Origin: CADEDH01 sp965216205
GTDB taxonomy: Bacteria > Actinomycetota > Acidimicrobiia > Acidimicrobiales > SZUA-35
Length of the DNA stretch: 64,000 nucleotides
Assembly: GCA_965216205.1 (NCBI GenBank)
Contig: OZ244139.1
Span: forward strand, 682,001 to 746,000
Direction of reading: 5' to 3'
Shown here one piece after another: positions 1-7,471 of this stretch. Position numbers and translations under genes: made by a program. Each line of letters begins with the position of its first letter. The stretch's first letter is position 1. The notes under the pieces are model-generated. The model was not told the DNA's origin. It saw nothing but the letters and a program-made list of their open reading frames with translations, and did not search any database.

Positions 1-24
1 CGGTTGCGAGTACCGTCGTGTTCC

Positions 25-1227
25 ATGGACGCTATGGACCTGCTTGTGGCTGTCGGGCGGGGTGGAGCCGTTCGGCTACCACCGACAGCGGAACGTGAGT
101 TCTTCGCGCTGGCCGTGGACCACCGCGTGACGGCGTTGGCTCGCCGAGCAATTGGCTGCGGCGACCTCGAGTGTCCCGACCTCTCGTCACTCGAGGTAGC
201 ACTTGCCGCACACGAGCTTCGATCCAGTGCGAGATTGGAGCTGCTCGAAGCGGCCGCATTTCGGGTTGTCAGGCGATTCATCGACCGGGGCTGCAACGTG
301 ATGGTGGCAAAGGGTTGGTGGGCGAGTCATGTGCTCCACGATCGCCCTTGGGACCGAGTCTTCAGCGACATAGATCTCGTCATCCCGCCGGATTGGGCAA
401 TGCGCAAAGTGGAGATCGACGATGAACTGGGACCATCGAGGGCTCATGGTCGATCGGTGCGGTCTCCGGCAGACTCGCTGAGATGGTGGACCTACGACCT
501 GCCCGGAATCACGGTGGACGTCCACAGAAATCCGTTCACGATGGAACCGGCGGCTGCGCCGGAGGCCGGCCGGATCTGGCGGGAGCACGCCGTAGCCGGC
601 GACCACCGGTGGGGTGGCGCGTTGGCGCCGAGCCTGGAACTGGGGCTGGCCCAGCTAGCCGTCAACTACGGCAAGGACCGTCTGAGGTGGCTCTATCAGC
701 TGGACGACATCCGACGGCTGATGGTCAACCCTGACCTGAATTGGCCAGAGTTCTGGAAGCTGGTCGATCTCGGTGGCGTGAGGCGGCCTGTGACAGCAGT
801 GCTGGCTGCCGTGGCGCGAACCCTCGAGATCGATCCTCCTCCCGGTCTGGGACGGTCGTCGCCGCTAATGATCCCGTGGGTCGGCGAGGGCCGTATCCTT
901 AGCGGCCGCATAGCAGCTGAGCCGCCGCTTCCCTCGGCGGCCTACCGGACGCTGGCAGGTGCCGGTCTTCGTCCCGGCCTGGGCGCGGTGCTGTCCGTCC
1001 TGCTTCCGAACAGCGAAGCGCTTGCCGGTCACCTTGAAGTCAAGTCCCTTGAGGCCGGGTCGGGCTACGTCCGGGGTCTGGGAGCGCTGTATAGATATTG
1101 CGTGAAGCGCTTGAGCGGTACAGCACCGCCACCGCTGGGTGATACGCCGGCTGTGCCGGTCTGGGCACTCACCGAATCTTCGATGCGACCCCCAACCCCG
1201 ACGATGCAATCCGGTGATCGCACGTGA
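25..1227 (+). CDS. Nucleotidyltransferase-like protein of lasso-peptide cluster (NTP_transf_5 type)
   Basis: About 400 residues resembling the uncharacterised nucleotidyltransferase family (NTP_transf_5) that often sits in lasso-peptide clusters. The family-like core reads KGWW...RPWDRVFSDIDLVI, with the DxD pair expected of a nucleotidyltransferase metal site (about nt 366-375). It opens a tightly coupled plus-strand run: its stop overlaps the next start as GTGA. The frame is open to the window edge, so an upstream start cannot be excluded; TTG at 4 is another option. ATG 25 is preferred because a TACCGT hexamer (11-16) lies 8 bases before it, as for leaderless genes elsewhere in this window. 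The role in lasso maturation (tailoring or nucleotide transfer) is not established. Family call fairly sure, substrate unknown. Confidence 0.72.
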   Translation: MDAMDLLVAVGRGGAVRLPPTAEREFFALAVDHRVTALARRAIGCGDLECPDLSSLEVALAAHELRSSARLELLEAAAFRVVRRFIDRGCNVMVAKGWWASHVLHDRPWDRVFSDIDLVIPPDWAMRKVEIDDELGPSRAHGRSVRSPADSLRWWTYDLPGITVDVHRNPFTMEPAAAPEAGRIWREHAVAGDHRWGGALAPSLELGLAQLAVNYGKDRLRWLYQLDDIRRLMVNPDLNWPEFWKLVDLGGVRRPVTAVLAAVARTLEIDPPPGLGRSSPLMIPWVGEGRILSGRIAAEPPLPSAAYRTLAGAGLRPGLGAVLSVLLPNSEALAGHLEVKSLEAGSGYVRGLGALYRYCVKRLSGTAPPPLGDTPAVPVWALTESSMRPPTPTMQSGDRT

Positions 1228-1598
1228 TCGAAGAAGTGTTTCACCCGTTGCCGGGCGAGAGGGCCGAGGCGTTGGGTTGGTCGCTCGTCACGAGGCTCCT
1301 GCTCAGGTTCTTGTCGCTGCAGCGCACGCTTGCCGTGCTCGATCTCGTGCCGATCGGCCGGGCCCGTTCGCTTCTGACCATCCCGCCAGAAACCACCTTC
1401 AGCCGGGCAGGGCGGTGCCTCGGCCGACAGGTGGCACGGAGTCAGTATCTTCGCCGTCGGGGTAGCCGGTCCACGATCGTGATCGGTGTGAGACGCTACG
1501 GACTCGCTCGGGAGGACTGCCCGCTCGATGCGCATGCGTGGCTCGACCGACTGGACGAGGCGCCCGGTTACGAGGGCCTGCACCGGATCGAGCGTTGA
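1224..1598 (+). CDS. Lasso peptide B2 protein (transglutaminase-like leader peptidase)
   Basis: A 124-residue protein of the lasso B2 family, the cysteine protease that removes the leader peptide from the precursor. The catalytic cysteine is expected at Cys65 in RAGRCLGRQVARSQYLRRRG, followed by the family-typical TIVIGV strand and the catalytic histidine in AHAW (His104); an acidic third residue probably follows (Asp111 region). Length is close to that of stand-alone B2 proteins in split B1/B2 systems. The GTG start overlaps the preceding stop by 4 bases and its own stop overlaps the cyclase start by 4 bases, so the three genes are probably translationally coupled. In known systems it acts with the B1 protein, encoded here at 3656. 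Confident family assignment from motif order and context. Confidence 0.85.
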   Translation: MIEEVFHPLPGERAEALGWSLVTRLLLRFLSLQRTLAVLDLVPIGRARSLLTIPPETTFSRAGRCLGRQVARSQYLRRRGSRSTIVIGVRRYGLAREDCPLDAHAWLDRLDEAPGYEGLHRIER

Positions 1599-3139
1599 TC
1601 GTCTCCGGCCACCACCGAGCCGGATTGCTCGCAGCAACCCGCGGCTGTAGTGCGGGTCAGCTCGATGTGGTTGCCGCCCGTGCCCCCTGGCAGGGTGCGA
1701 TCACCTGGTGGGAAACAGCTGCAGGCTCCACTCTCGCCGCGTCTGGCTCTGCCACTAGAGGCGAGTACGGTCGATGGCTGGCGGCGGCGAAGGGAACGGT
1801 CACCAACGCCGCCGAGGCGGCCGAACGGCTCGGTGCAGCCTCCACCGGTACCGGTGATCTGGTGGCAGCGGCGCTCAGCGGGGAGCCGCCCCATCCCTCC
1901 GCGCTTCGAGGGGCCTTCGTCGGCATCGCCCTCGACCGGCGAAACGGGGAGCTCAGGGCCTTGCGCTCGTTTGGCGGGGGCCTGTCGCTCGCTCGGTCGA
2001 GCGGTCACCGCTGTACGGCGATCGCGACCGAGGCGAGCCAGGCTCTCCTCCTGGCAACGGGCCGGGCGAACGACGTGGACGACAATGCGCTTCGCCGCTA
2101 CGTCTGCGGGCGCTCGCTGACGACGGAGACCTTCTTCGTCGGCACCCACTGGTTGTTACCCGGGTCCTGGATGAGTGCCGGTCTGGAGCCCACCATCGTC
2201 GCCCTCCTCGACGTCTCGAGCTCGCCGCTCGGCCTTGACGTCGACCGAGCGCGTGCCGCCGTGACTTCGGCGCTCGATACCGCAGTGCTCCAGTCCGTGG
2301 CCGGCGCAGGACGATTGGGCTCGATGGCCACCGGCGGCCTCGACAGCTCATCGCTCGTCGGGTTCGCCGCCCGACATCACCCAGTCGCCGTGGCGGTGAC
2401 CAGCCGGGTCCGGGCGGCCGGCGACTCAGCCGTCGAGACGTCACTCGCAGCAGACGCCGTGCGCTCCGTGGTGAAGGCGCATCACATTGTCGATCTCGAA
2501 CCCAATGACCTCATCGACGGCGTCGCGGACTGGATCCCGCTGACCGGGCCACCGATGATGCTGTCGGTCGGCCTCATCACGTCCGCCTACGGGCGCGCAG
2601 CTGCCGAAGGCGTCGACGTCGTGCTGGATGGTCTCGGGGGGGACTTCGTCTTTGACTACGACCCGCTTCACGAGGCCGTTGCCGAGTCTCGCTGGGGTGA
2701 AGTGCCCCGAGCGCTACTCCGCCGGCGCCGGAACGGCGCCCGGGTCGCCGGACGTGCCCTCTCTGGGCGAATCCTGCACGACCAACGCCACCACGTCAGC
2801 CTGCCCGAGCGGTTCCGCTGGCGAATCGTCCACAACGACGCTGCAACACGCAACCGGATCGCTGCCCGGCTCGGTCTGCGGCTCGAGCTGCCGTATCTCG
2901 ACCACGATCTCATGGCAACGGCTGCCGGCGTGCCTATCGAGCTCCGCTCGCCCCGTCGACAACTGCAACGCGACGTGGTGTCGAAGGTGCTTCCGCACCC
3001 CGAGCAGGCGATCAAGGCGCGATACAGCGATGCCCTCGAGCGATACCTCAACGTGCCGCCTGGCCAAGTGGCCGGCGCACTGAGGCGGCTATTCGCCGAT
3101 AGGTGGCGGTCTGCCGCCCGTGTCGGCTCAGCTGCCTGA
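1595..3139 (+). CDS. Lasso peptide macrolactam synthetase (asparagine synthase-like cyclase, C protein)
   Basis: A 514-residue asparagine-synthetase-B homologue, expected to adenylate a core Asp/Glu side chain and close the isopeptide ring onto the core N-terminus. The ATP-pyrophosphatase loop is visible as TGGLDSSS (Asp about residue 250), with the downstream DGLGGDFVF corresponding to the DGxGGDE segment of the family. The N-terminal domain is present but does not begin with the Met-Cys of a glutaminase, as expected for lasso cyclases. Start chosen at TTG 1595 because it gives a TTGA overlap with the B2 stop and removes a 19-residue extension lying inside B2. It runs towards the minus-strand precursor gene and is separated from it by a hairpin. 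Confident call. Confidence 0.88.
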   Translation: MIVSGHHRAGLLAATRGCSAGQLDVVAARAPWQGAITWWETAAGSTLAASGSATRGEYGRWLAAAKGTVTNAAEAAERLGAASTGTGDLVAAALSGEPPHPSALRGAFVGIALDRRNGELRALRSFGGGLSLARSSGHRCTAIATEASQALLLATGRANDVDDNALRRYVCGRSLTTETFFVGTHWLLPGSWMSAGLEPTIVALLDVSSSPLGLDVDRARAAVTSALDTAVLQSVAGAGRLGSMATGGLDSSSLVGFAARHHPVAVAVTSRVRAAGDSAVETSLAADAVRSVVKAHHIVDLEPNDLIDGVADWIPLTGPPMMLSVGLITSAYGRAAAEGVDVVLDGLGGDFVFDYDPLHEAVAESRWGEVPRALLRRRRNGARVAGRALSGRILHDQRHHVSLPERFRWRIVHNDAATRNRIAARLGLRLELPYLDHDLMATAAGVPIELRSPRRQLQRDVVSKVLPHPEQAIKARYSDALERYLNVPPGQVAGALRRLFADRWRSAARVGSAA

Positions 3140-3195
3140 CTCGATTCTGAGGCGACCCCGACTCCGAACGGCAGCGGCAACCGACTCCAAGACGC

Positions 3196-3225
3196 GAATC
3201 GACGCCGCGTGCGCGGCGTCGATTC
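3196..3225. terminator. Bidirectional hairpin between cyclase and precursor genes
   Basis: Perfect 13-bp inverted repeat: GAATCGACGCCGC (3196-3208), 4-base loop, GCGGCGTCGATTC (3213-3225). It lies between the convergent cyclase (ends 3139) and precursor (ends 3246) genes, so it could end transcription from both sides. No U-tract follows on either side; the terminator function is inferred from position and stem strength. Confidence 0.6.
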
Positions 3226-3245
3226 ATACTCCTATCGCGAGCGGA

Positions 3246-3362
3246 CTACGGATTCGGCTCCGCATTCGGGTCGGGGTTGTTCCCGGCTGCGCTCGCCAGC
3301 GTGATGGTCTTCAACTGGCCCAGCGGCCGAACCTGCGGCTTCTTGTAGCTACGAGCTTCCAT
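3246..3362 (-). CDS. Lasso peptide precursor (A peptide)
   Basis: A 38-residue peptide on the strand opposite to the biosynthetic genes. The leader holds YKKPQVRPLGQLKTIT, matching the lasso RRE-recognition pattern Y-x2-P-x-(L/V)-x3-G-x5-T. By the rule that this Thr is at position -2, cleavage would follow the next Leu and give the core ASAAGNNPDPNAEPNP (16 residues). Asp9 is the best ring acceptor, giving a 9-residue macrolactam with Ala1 and a 7-residue tail. The start is ATG at 3360-3362 because GAGGAG lies 7 bases upstream; an in-frame start at 3446 has no such support. The core has no aromatic or other very bulky residue and contains four prolines, which is unusual. Precursor call very likely; cleavage and ring site inferred. 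Confidence 0.86.
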   Translation of the reverse strand: MEARSYKKPQVRPLGQLKTITLASAAGNNPDPNAEPNP

Positions 3363-3655
3363 CGTGTTTCTCCTCGGGTGGTTGATTCGCCGCATGCGAA
3401 ATAGTAGAGAAACCAGCTCGCCTATGGGTGCAATTCGGCTGGGCACTTGTCCTCACCAAGAGGCCAATGATGGTTCATCAAGCAAGCTCAATAATCGACA
3501 CCTACCCAACCAGGTCTGTGTCATATTCCCTGAGTTGGAGTCGACATCCGGCCGCTAGATTTGGTCCGGGCGCATGACGCGTCCCAGGTGCTCGCCAGGC
3601 GGACAGGTCGGCTCGCAGAAGCGCCATCCGCCTCCGCTCGCAGTAGGAGTCCACA
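3363..3655. promoter_or_regulatory. Divergent promoter region between lasso precursor and B1 operon
   Basis: A 293-base gap, richer in A/T than its surroundings, that should drive the precursor leftwards and the B1-exporter-kinase genes rightwards. Candidate -10 hexamers: TACTAT on the minus strand (3401-3406) and TAGATT on the plus strand (3556-3561). Neither has a convincing -35 at standard spacing. AGGAG lies 6-7 bases before the B1 start. No second precursor-like peptide was found in this gap on either strand. Confidence 0.4.
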
Positions 3656-3949
3656 ATGGTTGAACTCGAAGGCCGTCGCTATGTACCGTCAGAGTCGGTC
3701 GTGTCCAAGGCGATTTCAGATGAAGAGACCGTCTTGCTCGACCTGCGCACCGAGCACTACTTCGCCGTCAATGAGCTCGGATCCCGGGCCTGGGAGTGTC
3801 TCGCCGCCGACGGATCGCTCGATGATCTGGTCGAAGAGATCGCAGGTGAGTGGAACGAAGCTCCCGATGTGATCAGGCATGACATGGGTGAGTTCCTTGA
3901 CAACCTCGCCTCGGCCGGCCTCGTCCAGCTCCAGCAAGGCGGATCGTGA
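3656..3949 (+). CDS. Lasso peptide B1 protein (PqqD-like RiPP recognition element)
   Basis: A 97-residue PqqD-fold protein, the RRE that binds the precursor leader and presents it to B2 and the cyclase. The N-terminal beta region and the LLDLRTEHYFAVNELGSRAWECL segment followed by a helical half (LDDLVEEIAGEW...) are typical of PqqD/B1 proteins. ATG 3656 has a good AGGAG site. Its stop (TGA 3947-3949) is close to the exporter gene. B1 is separated from B2 by the cyclase and the antisense precursor, an order unlike the common A-C-B1-B2 arrangement. The match between this RRE and the YxxPxVxxxG leader at 3246-3362 supports both calls. Confidence 0.86.
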   Translation: MVELEGRRYVPSESVVSKAISDEETVLLDLRTEHYFAVNELGSRAWECLAADGSLDDLVEEIAGEWNEAPDVIRHDMGEFLDNLASAGLVQLQQGGS

Positions 3950-3959
3950 CCGACCGCCG

Positions 3960-5825
3960 GTGAAGGTCCGCAAGCGGCAACTTGTGGGCGATAGAGGAGC
4001 GCGCCGCTCCCGGCCGGTCGGCGTCCGCTCGGCCGTCGTCGCCGTCATGAGCACGGTGCTGACGACATCGCGGGGGCCAGCGATGCGAATTCTCGCGTGG
4101 CAGGTTCTCGGCGCGGGCGCATCCGTCGGGCAGCTCCTCGTGCTTCGCCGGCTTCTCGATGTCGTCGACCCGGATCGAGCGACCGACCTCGGGCCACTGG
4201 TGCCCAGCCTCGCGCTCCTCTGCGGCGCTGCGCTGGCTTCCGGTCTCGCCCAGGCCATGGTCGTCGAGCTGCGGTGGCTCCTGGCTGAGGACATCCGACG
4301 CGGCTTGCGGGGCGAGTTGCTGGATGTGGTGAGCAGGGCCCGCCAAGCCGACTTCGACGATCCACGGTTCCACGACCGACTACGGCTGATCAACGACACG
4401 ATCGACGAGCGAATAGAGACCTTCGCCTGGGCCGTCGTACGCACCGGACTCGGGGTTCTCGGAATCGGTGCCATCACGCTCGTGCTGGTGAAGATCGCGC
4501 CGCTCGTCGTGGTCGTGATGCTGGTTGCCAGCGCACCGATCCTCGTGCTGTCCAGAGTGAAGAGCCGGCTGTACTACACCTTCTTTTACCGCGAGACCGC
4601 AGCCGACCGACGACGGGACTACCTGGCGGCGATGCTCCAGGACCGCAGCCGGGTTTCGGAGCTCATCGCCTACGGCGCACGCCAACGCCTCGCCGACCGG
4701 GTCGCGGATCTGTTCGACAAGCGAGCCGATCGGGTGGCGGAGATCTTCCGAAAGCGGCGAGTGGCGGCCGTGCTCGGCCCGGTGGCGACCGTCTCTGGAT
4801 TGGCAGTCGCGACACTGCTCGTGGTCGGTCTCATCGGTCGGGGTGCGCTCGCCCTCCCCGATGCTGCCGTCGCCGTGGTCGCCCTGAGCCAACTGCGAGG
4901 CCGGGTGACGGTCTTCGCCCTCGGACTCGAGGAGATGCAGCAGGCCGCCCCGTTCGTCGGCGAGCTCGAACTGTTGCGGGCCTCGCTCGATGACGAACCA
5001 GAGGCCGATCATCTCGTCATCCCACCGCCGTTCGAACGCCTCATCGTCGACGACGTCTCGTTCACCTACCCGGGCAGTAGCCGCCCAGCACTGCGCGGCG
5101 TCTCGCTCACGGTGGAGCGGGGAACCGTCGTCGCGCTCGTCGGCGAGAACGGGAGTGGCAAGACGACGCTGGCCAGACTCGCAACCGGCCTCTACACGCC
5201 GACCGGCGGTCGGCTCCTGTGGAACGGAGACCCGTCGTTCCCCTTGGCGGACGTCATCCAGTGCGGGACCGCCGCGGTCGCCCATCAGTTCCAGGACTTC
5301 AACCGGTATGAGCTGTCGATCCTCGACAACATCGCCCTCGGACAGCCCTCCCAACCACCCGACCTGGAGCGGGCAATCGCTGCCGCCAGGCAAGCCACCG
5401 CCCACGAATGGATTCTCCAACTGCCTGACGGCTACGACACCATCGTCTCCCGTTCCCTCGAGAGCGGCGTGGAGCTGTCGGGCGGGCAGTGGCAGCGGCT
5501 GGCGTTGGCCCGCGCCCTCTATCGACAGGCCGCGATCGTCATCCTCGACGAACCAACCTCCGCCCAGGACCCCCGGGCCGAGGCCGAGCTGTTCCAGTGC
5601 GTCCGCGACGCCTCTGCCGACAGCGCCGTCCTGCTCATCTCCCATCGCTTTTCCACGGTCCGCTGGGCCGACAAGATCGGTGTGCTGCACGGCGGCGAGC
5701 TCATCGAATGGGGCACCCACGACGAACTGACAGCCCTCGGTGGCGAGTACTACGGGATGTACGTAGCCCAGACGTCACGCCTCGAACGGCCGGATACGAC
5801 CCCCTCACCCCGCCCTATCCGATGA
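3960..5825 (+). CDS. ABC transporter, fused permease and ATPase; probable lasso peptide exporter (D protein)
   Basis: About 621 residues. The first half holds hydrophobic membrane spans (for example around the AITLVLVKIAPLVVVVMLV segment). The C-terminal ATPase has Walker A GENGSGKTT (about residue 395), Q-loop region HQFQDFN, signature LSGGQWQRL (about 506), Walker B IVILDEP (about 526) and the H-loop SHRFS. This is the layout of half-size type I exporters that dimerise and export lasso peptides, giving self-immunity. The open frame extends back to 3879 inside B1; GTG 3960 is preferred, just after the B1 stop, but ATG 4048 is possible. Its stop overlaps the next start as ATGA. The transported substrate is inferred from cluster context. 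Confidence 0.85.
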   Translation: MKVRKRQLVGDRGARRSRPVGVRSAVVAVMSTVLTTSRGPAMRILAWQVLGAGASVGQLLVLRRLLDVVDPDRATDLGPLVPSLALLCGAALASGLAQAMVVELRWLLAEDIRRGLRGELLDVVSRARQADFDDPRFHDRLRLINDTIDERIETFAWAVVRTGLGVLGIGAITLVLVKIAPLVVVVMLVASAPILVLSRVKSRLYYTFFYRETAADRRRDYLAAMLQDRSRVSELIAYGARQRLADRVADLFDKRADRVAEIFRKRRVAAVLGPVATVSGLAVATLLVVGLIGRGALALPDAAVAVVALSQLRGRVTVFALGLEEMQQAAPFVGELELLRASLDDEPEADHLVIPPPFERLIVDDVSFTYPGSSRPALRGVSLTVERGTVVALVGENGSGKTTLARLATGLYTPTGGRLLWNGDPSFPLADVIQCGTAAVAHQFQDFNRYELSILDNIALGQPSQPPDLERAIAAARQATAHEWILQLPDGYDTIVSRSLESGVELSGGQWQRLALARALYRQAAIVILDEPTSAQDPRAEAELFQCVRDASADSAVLLISHRFSTVRWADKIGVLHGGELIEWGTHDELTALGGEYYGMYVAQTSRLERPDTTPSPRPIR

Positions 5826-6688
5826 GCGATACCCACCTCTCGTGGCTGCCGCTGTACGGCCTGTCGCTCGGACTCCCCGCCGAGGTCGGCGACCACCTGT
5901 TCGAGTTCGCTCGCTCCGTGCCGGCGAACTCAGTGGCTGCGGCTCCGCCGGTCCTCTTCCGCTCCGGCACCGTCGAGGTGTCAGGAACGGCGCACTGGGA
6001 GTCGGGCGATGCGACCGAGATCGCCCTCCATCGGACCCCGGCGGCGGCGATCGTCTCGTTCGGTCCGCACCGGCTTCGCATCGAATCCGCCGGGGTGGTG
6101 TTCGACACCCAGGCCCTCGGCTCCACCCTCGACCTCAACTACAATCCGCTGGCCGCCTTCCTGCTCCCGTTCCATGGGCGGATCGCGCTCCATGCCTTCG
6201 TCGTGGACGTTGGCCGCCGACGGATCGCCATCCTCGGCGAAACGGGCGCTGGCAAGACGACGCTCGGCCGGGAACTGCTGTGTCGCGGCGGGCGACTCGT
6301 GGCCGACGACCTCCTCGCGCTCGACGGTGAAGCCCGAGCCCACGGCGGCCCACCGTTCGTCCGGGTCGTCGATCCGGTCGACGGTGTCGATCTCGACGTC
6401 GGGGGCAAGCACCGGTGCCCGGTTCAAGCCGAAGCCGTCGAGGCTCGACCAGTCGATCGCTTCATCGTGCTCGACCCCGAGGCGTCCGAACCGGCCGAGC
6501 TCGATCCCGTTGCTGCGATCGACCGGCTCCTCGCTCGCCCCTACTCGCCGGCAGCGGCCATGGCCGAGGAGCTCCTGCTGCGACTCGACATCGTGCAACT
6601 GGCCGTCGGCGACGCCCGCACCATGGCCCTGCCGCCGAAGTGGGGCACACCGGTGGCCATGGCTGACGAGGTTCTCGGCATGCGTTGA
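5822..6688 (+). CDS. HPr kinase/phosphorylase-like protein in lasso cluster
   Basis: A 288-residue protein with the HPr-kinase P-loop GETGAGKTT (residues about 139-147), preceded by the family-like segment HGRIALHAFVVDVGRRRIAILG and followed by a VADDLLAL acidic strand. ATG 5822 overlaps the exporter stop as ATGA and the alternative longer frame lies inside the exporter. HprK homologues in lasso clusters of the paeninodin type phosphorylate the C-terminal Ser of the precursor. The precursor here ends in Asn-Pro and has Ser only in the leader and at core position 2, so a C-terminal phosphorylation role does not fit directly. It may modify Ser2, another substrate, or serve regulation or immunity. 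Fold call good; function open. Confidence 0.75.
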   Translation: MSDTHLSWLPLYGLSLGLPAEVGDHLFEFARSVPANSVAAAPPVLFRSGTVEVSGTAHWESGDATEIALHRTPAAAIVSFGPHRLRIESAGVVFDTQALGSTLDLNYNPLAAFLLPFHGRIALHAFVVDVGRRRIAILGETGAGKTTLGRELLCRGGRLVADDLLALDGEARAHGGPPFVRVVDPVDGVDLDVGGKHRCPVQAEAVEARPVDRFIVLDPEASEPAELDPVAAIDRLLARPYSPAAAMAEELLLRLDIVQLAVGDARTMALPPKWGTPVAMADEVLGMR

Positions 6689-6811
6689 GCTCCGATCGTG
6701 GACCCCCGGCGCGCCGTCGAAAGTTGGAACGCCACGACGGCACCGTCGATGGAGGGCGAGACGGCTGACTGCGTGTCGCAAGCGTTGCCGGCACAGTGCT
6801 AGCATCTGACT

Positions 6812-7048
6812 ATGGCGAACCTGAGCATTCGCAAGCTCGACGACGAAGTGGCCAGACGTCTCCGCAAACGGGCCGGAGCGCATGGCGTGTCGATGGAGGA
6901 GGAAGCGCGGCGTATTCTCGCCCAGGCCGTTGCGACCCCCGAACGTCTCGGCGATTTCGCCCTGACGCTGTTCGGCCCCGTGAACGGACACGACCTCGAG
7001 CTACCCGATCACGATGCGCACGACCCTCCAGACCTTGATGCCTCATGA
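6812..7048 (+). CDS. Antitoxin, FitA/VapB-like ribbon-helix-helix protein
   Basis: A 78-residue protein whose first 45 residues (NLSIRKLDDEVARRLRKRAG...SMEEEARRIL) are typical of FitA-like ribbon-helix-helix antitoxins. The N-terminal strand would bind operator DNA as a dimer and the acidic C-terminal tail (LPDHDAHDPPD) would block the toxin. The stop overlaps the toxin start as ATGA, the usual coupling of such pairs. TAGCAT (6800-6805) lies 6 bases before ATG 6812, suggesting a leaderless transcript. The pair sits directly after the lasso cluster, whose last gene ends at 6688; it is more likely an independent module than part of it. Confidence 0.85.
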   Translation: MANLSIRKLDDEVARRLRKRAGAHGVSMEEEARRILAQAVATPERLGDFALTLFGPVNGHDLELPDHDAHDPPDLDAS

Positions 7049-7464
7049 TCGTCCTCGACACGAACGTCGTCTCGGAAGTCGTCAAGCCGGCCCCGTCGCC
7101 GAACGTGATCGACTGGCTCAACGGGCAGGAGTCGTCGGATCTCTACATCACTGCGATCACACTTGGCGAGATCAGCTACGGGGTCGAGGTGCTGCCGGCA
7201 GGCACTCGACGAACGTCGCTCGCACGAGCGCTCAACCACTTCATCGATCAGGCCTTCGGCGACCGGATTCTCGTTTTTGATCGAGAGTCGGCCACCGAGT
7301 ACGGCAGGGTGATGGCCGGCCGTCGGAAGCTCGGACGGCCGCTGAGCGCACCCGACGGGCAGATCGCGGCGATCACGAGACGCCAGCAGTTCCAGCTCGC
7401 TACGAGGAACGTGAAGGACTTCGAGGCGTGCGGTCTCGGACTCATCAACCCATTCGAGCGATGA
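7045..7464 (+). CDS. Toxin, PIN-domain ribonuclease (FitB/VapC family)
   Basis: A 139-residue PIN-domain protein, expected to be a Mg2+-dependent endoribonuclease inhibited by the protein encoded just upstream. Acidic active-site residues are in the expected places: Asp5 in MIVLDTNVVSE, Glu42 in LGEISYG, Asp104 in LSAPDGQIAA, and the Asn122/Asp125 segment LATRNVKDFEACGL near the end. Length is normal for the family. The RNA target cannot be read from the sequence. Its 3' end is only 7 bases from the convergent hydratase gene, with no visible terminator between. Confidence 0.88.
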   Translation: MIVLDTNVVSEVVKPAPSPNVIDWLNGQESSDLYITAITLGEISYGVEVLPAGTRRTSLARALNHFIDQAFGDRILVFDRESATEYGRVMAGRRKLGRPLSAPDGQIAAITRRQQFQLATRNVKDFEACGLGLINPFER

Positions 7465-7471
7465 CGGTCGT

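Noticed and set aside
3246..3446. Longer 66-residue version of the lasso precursor
   Set aside because: The additional N-terminus lacks a ribosome site, whereas ATG 3360-3362 has GAGGAG at 7 bases; lasso leaders are normally short.
3364..3558. Plus-strand 64-residue frame as a second lasso precursor
   Set aside because: No YxxPxLxxxG leader motif, no ribosome site; overlaps the precursor's promoter region.
6812..7464. Toxin-antitoxin pair as an integral part of the lasso cluster
   Set aside because: It has its own -10 motif and a 124-base gap after the kinase gene; such pairs are common genomic hitch-hikers.
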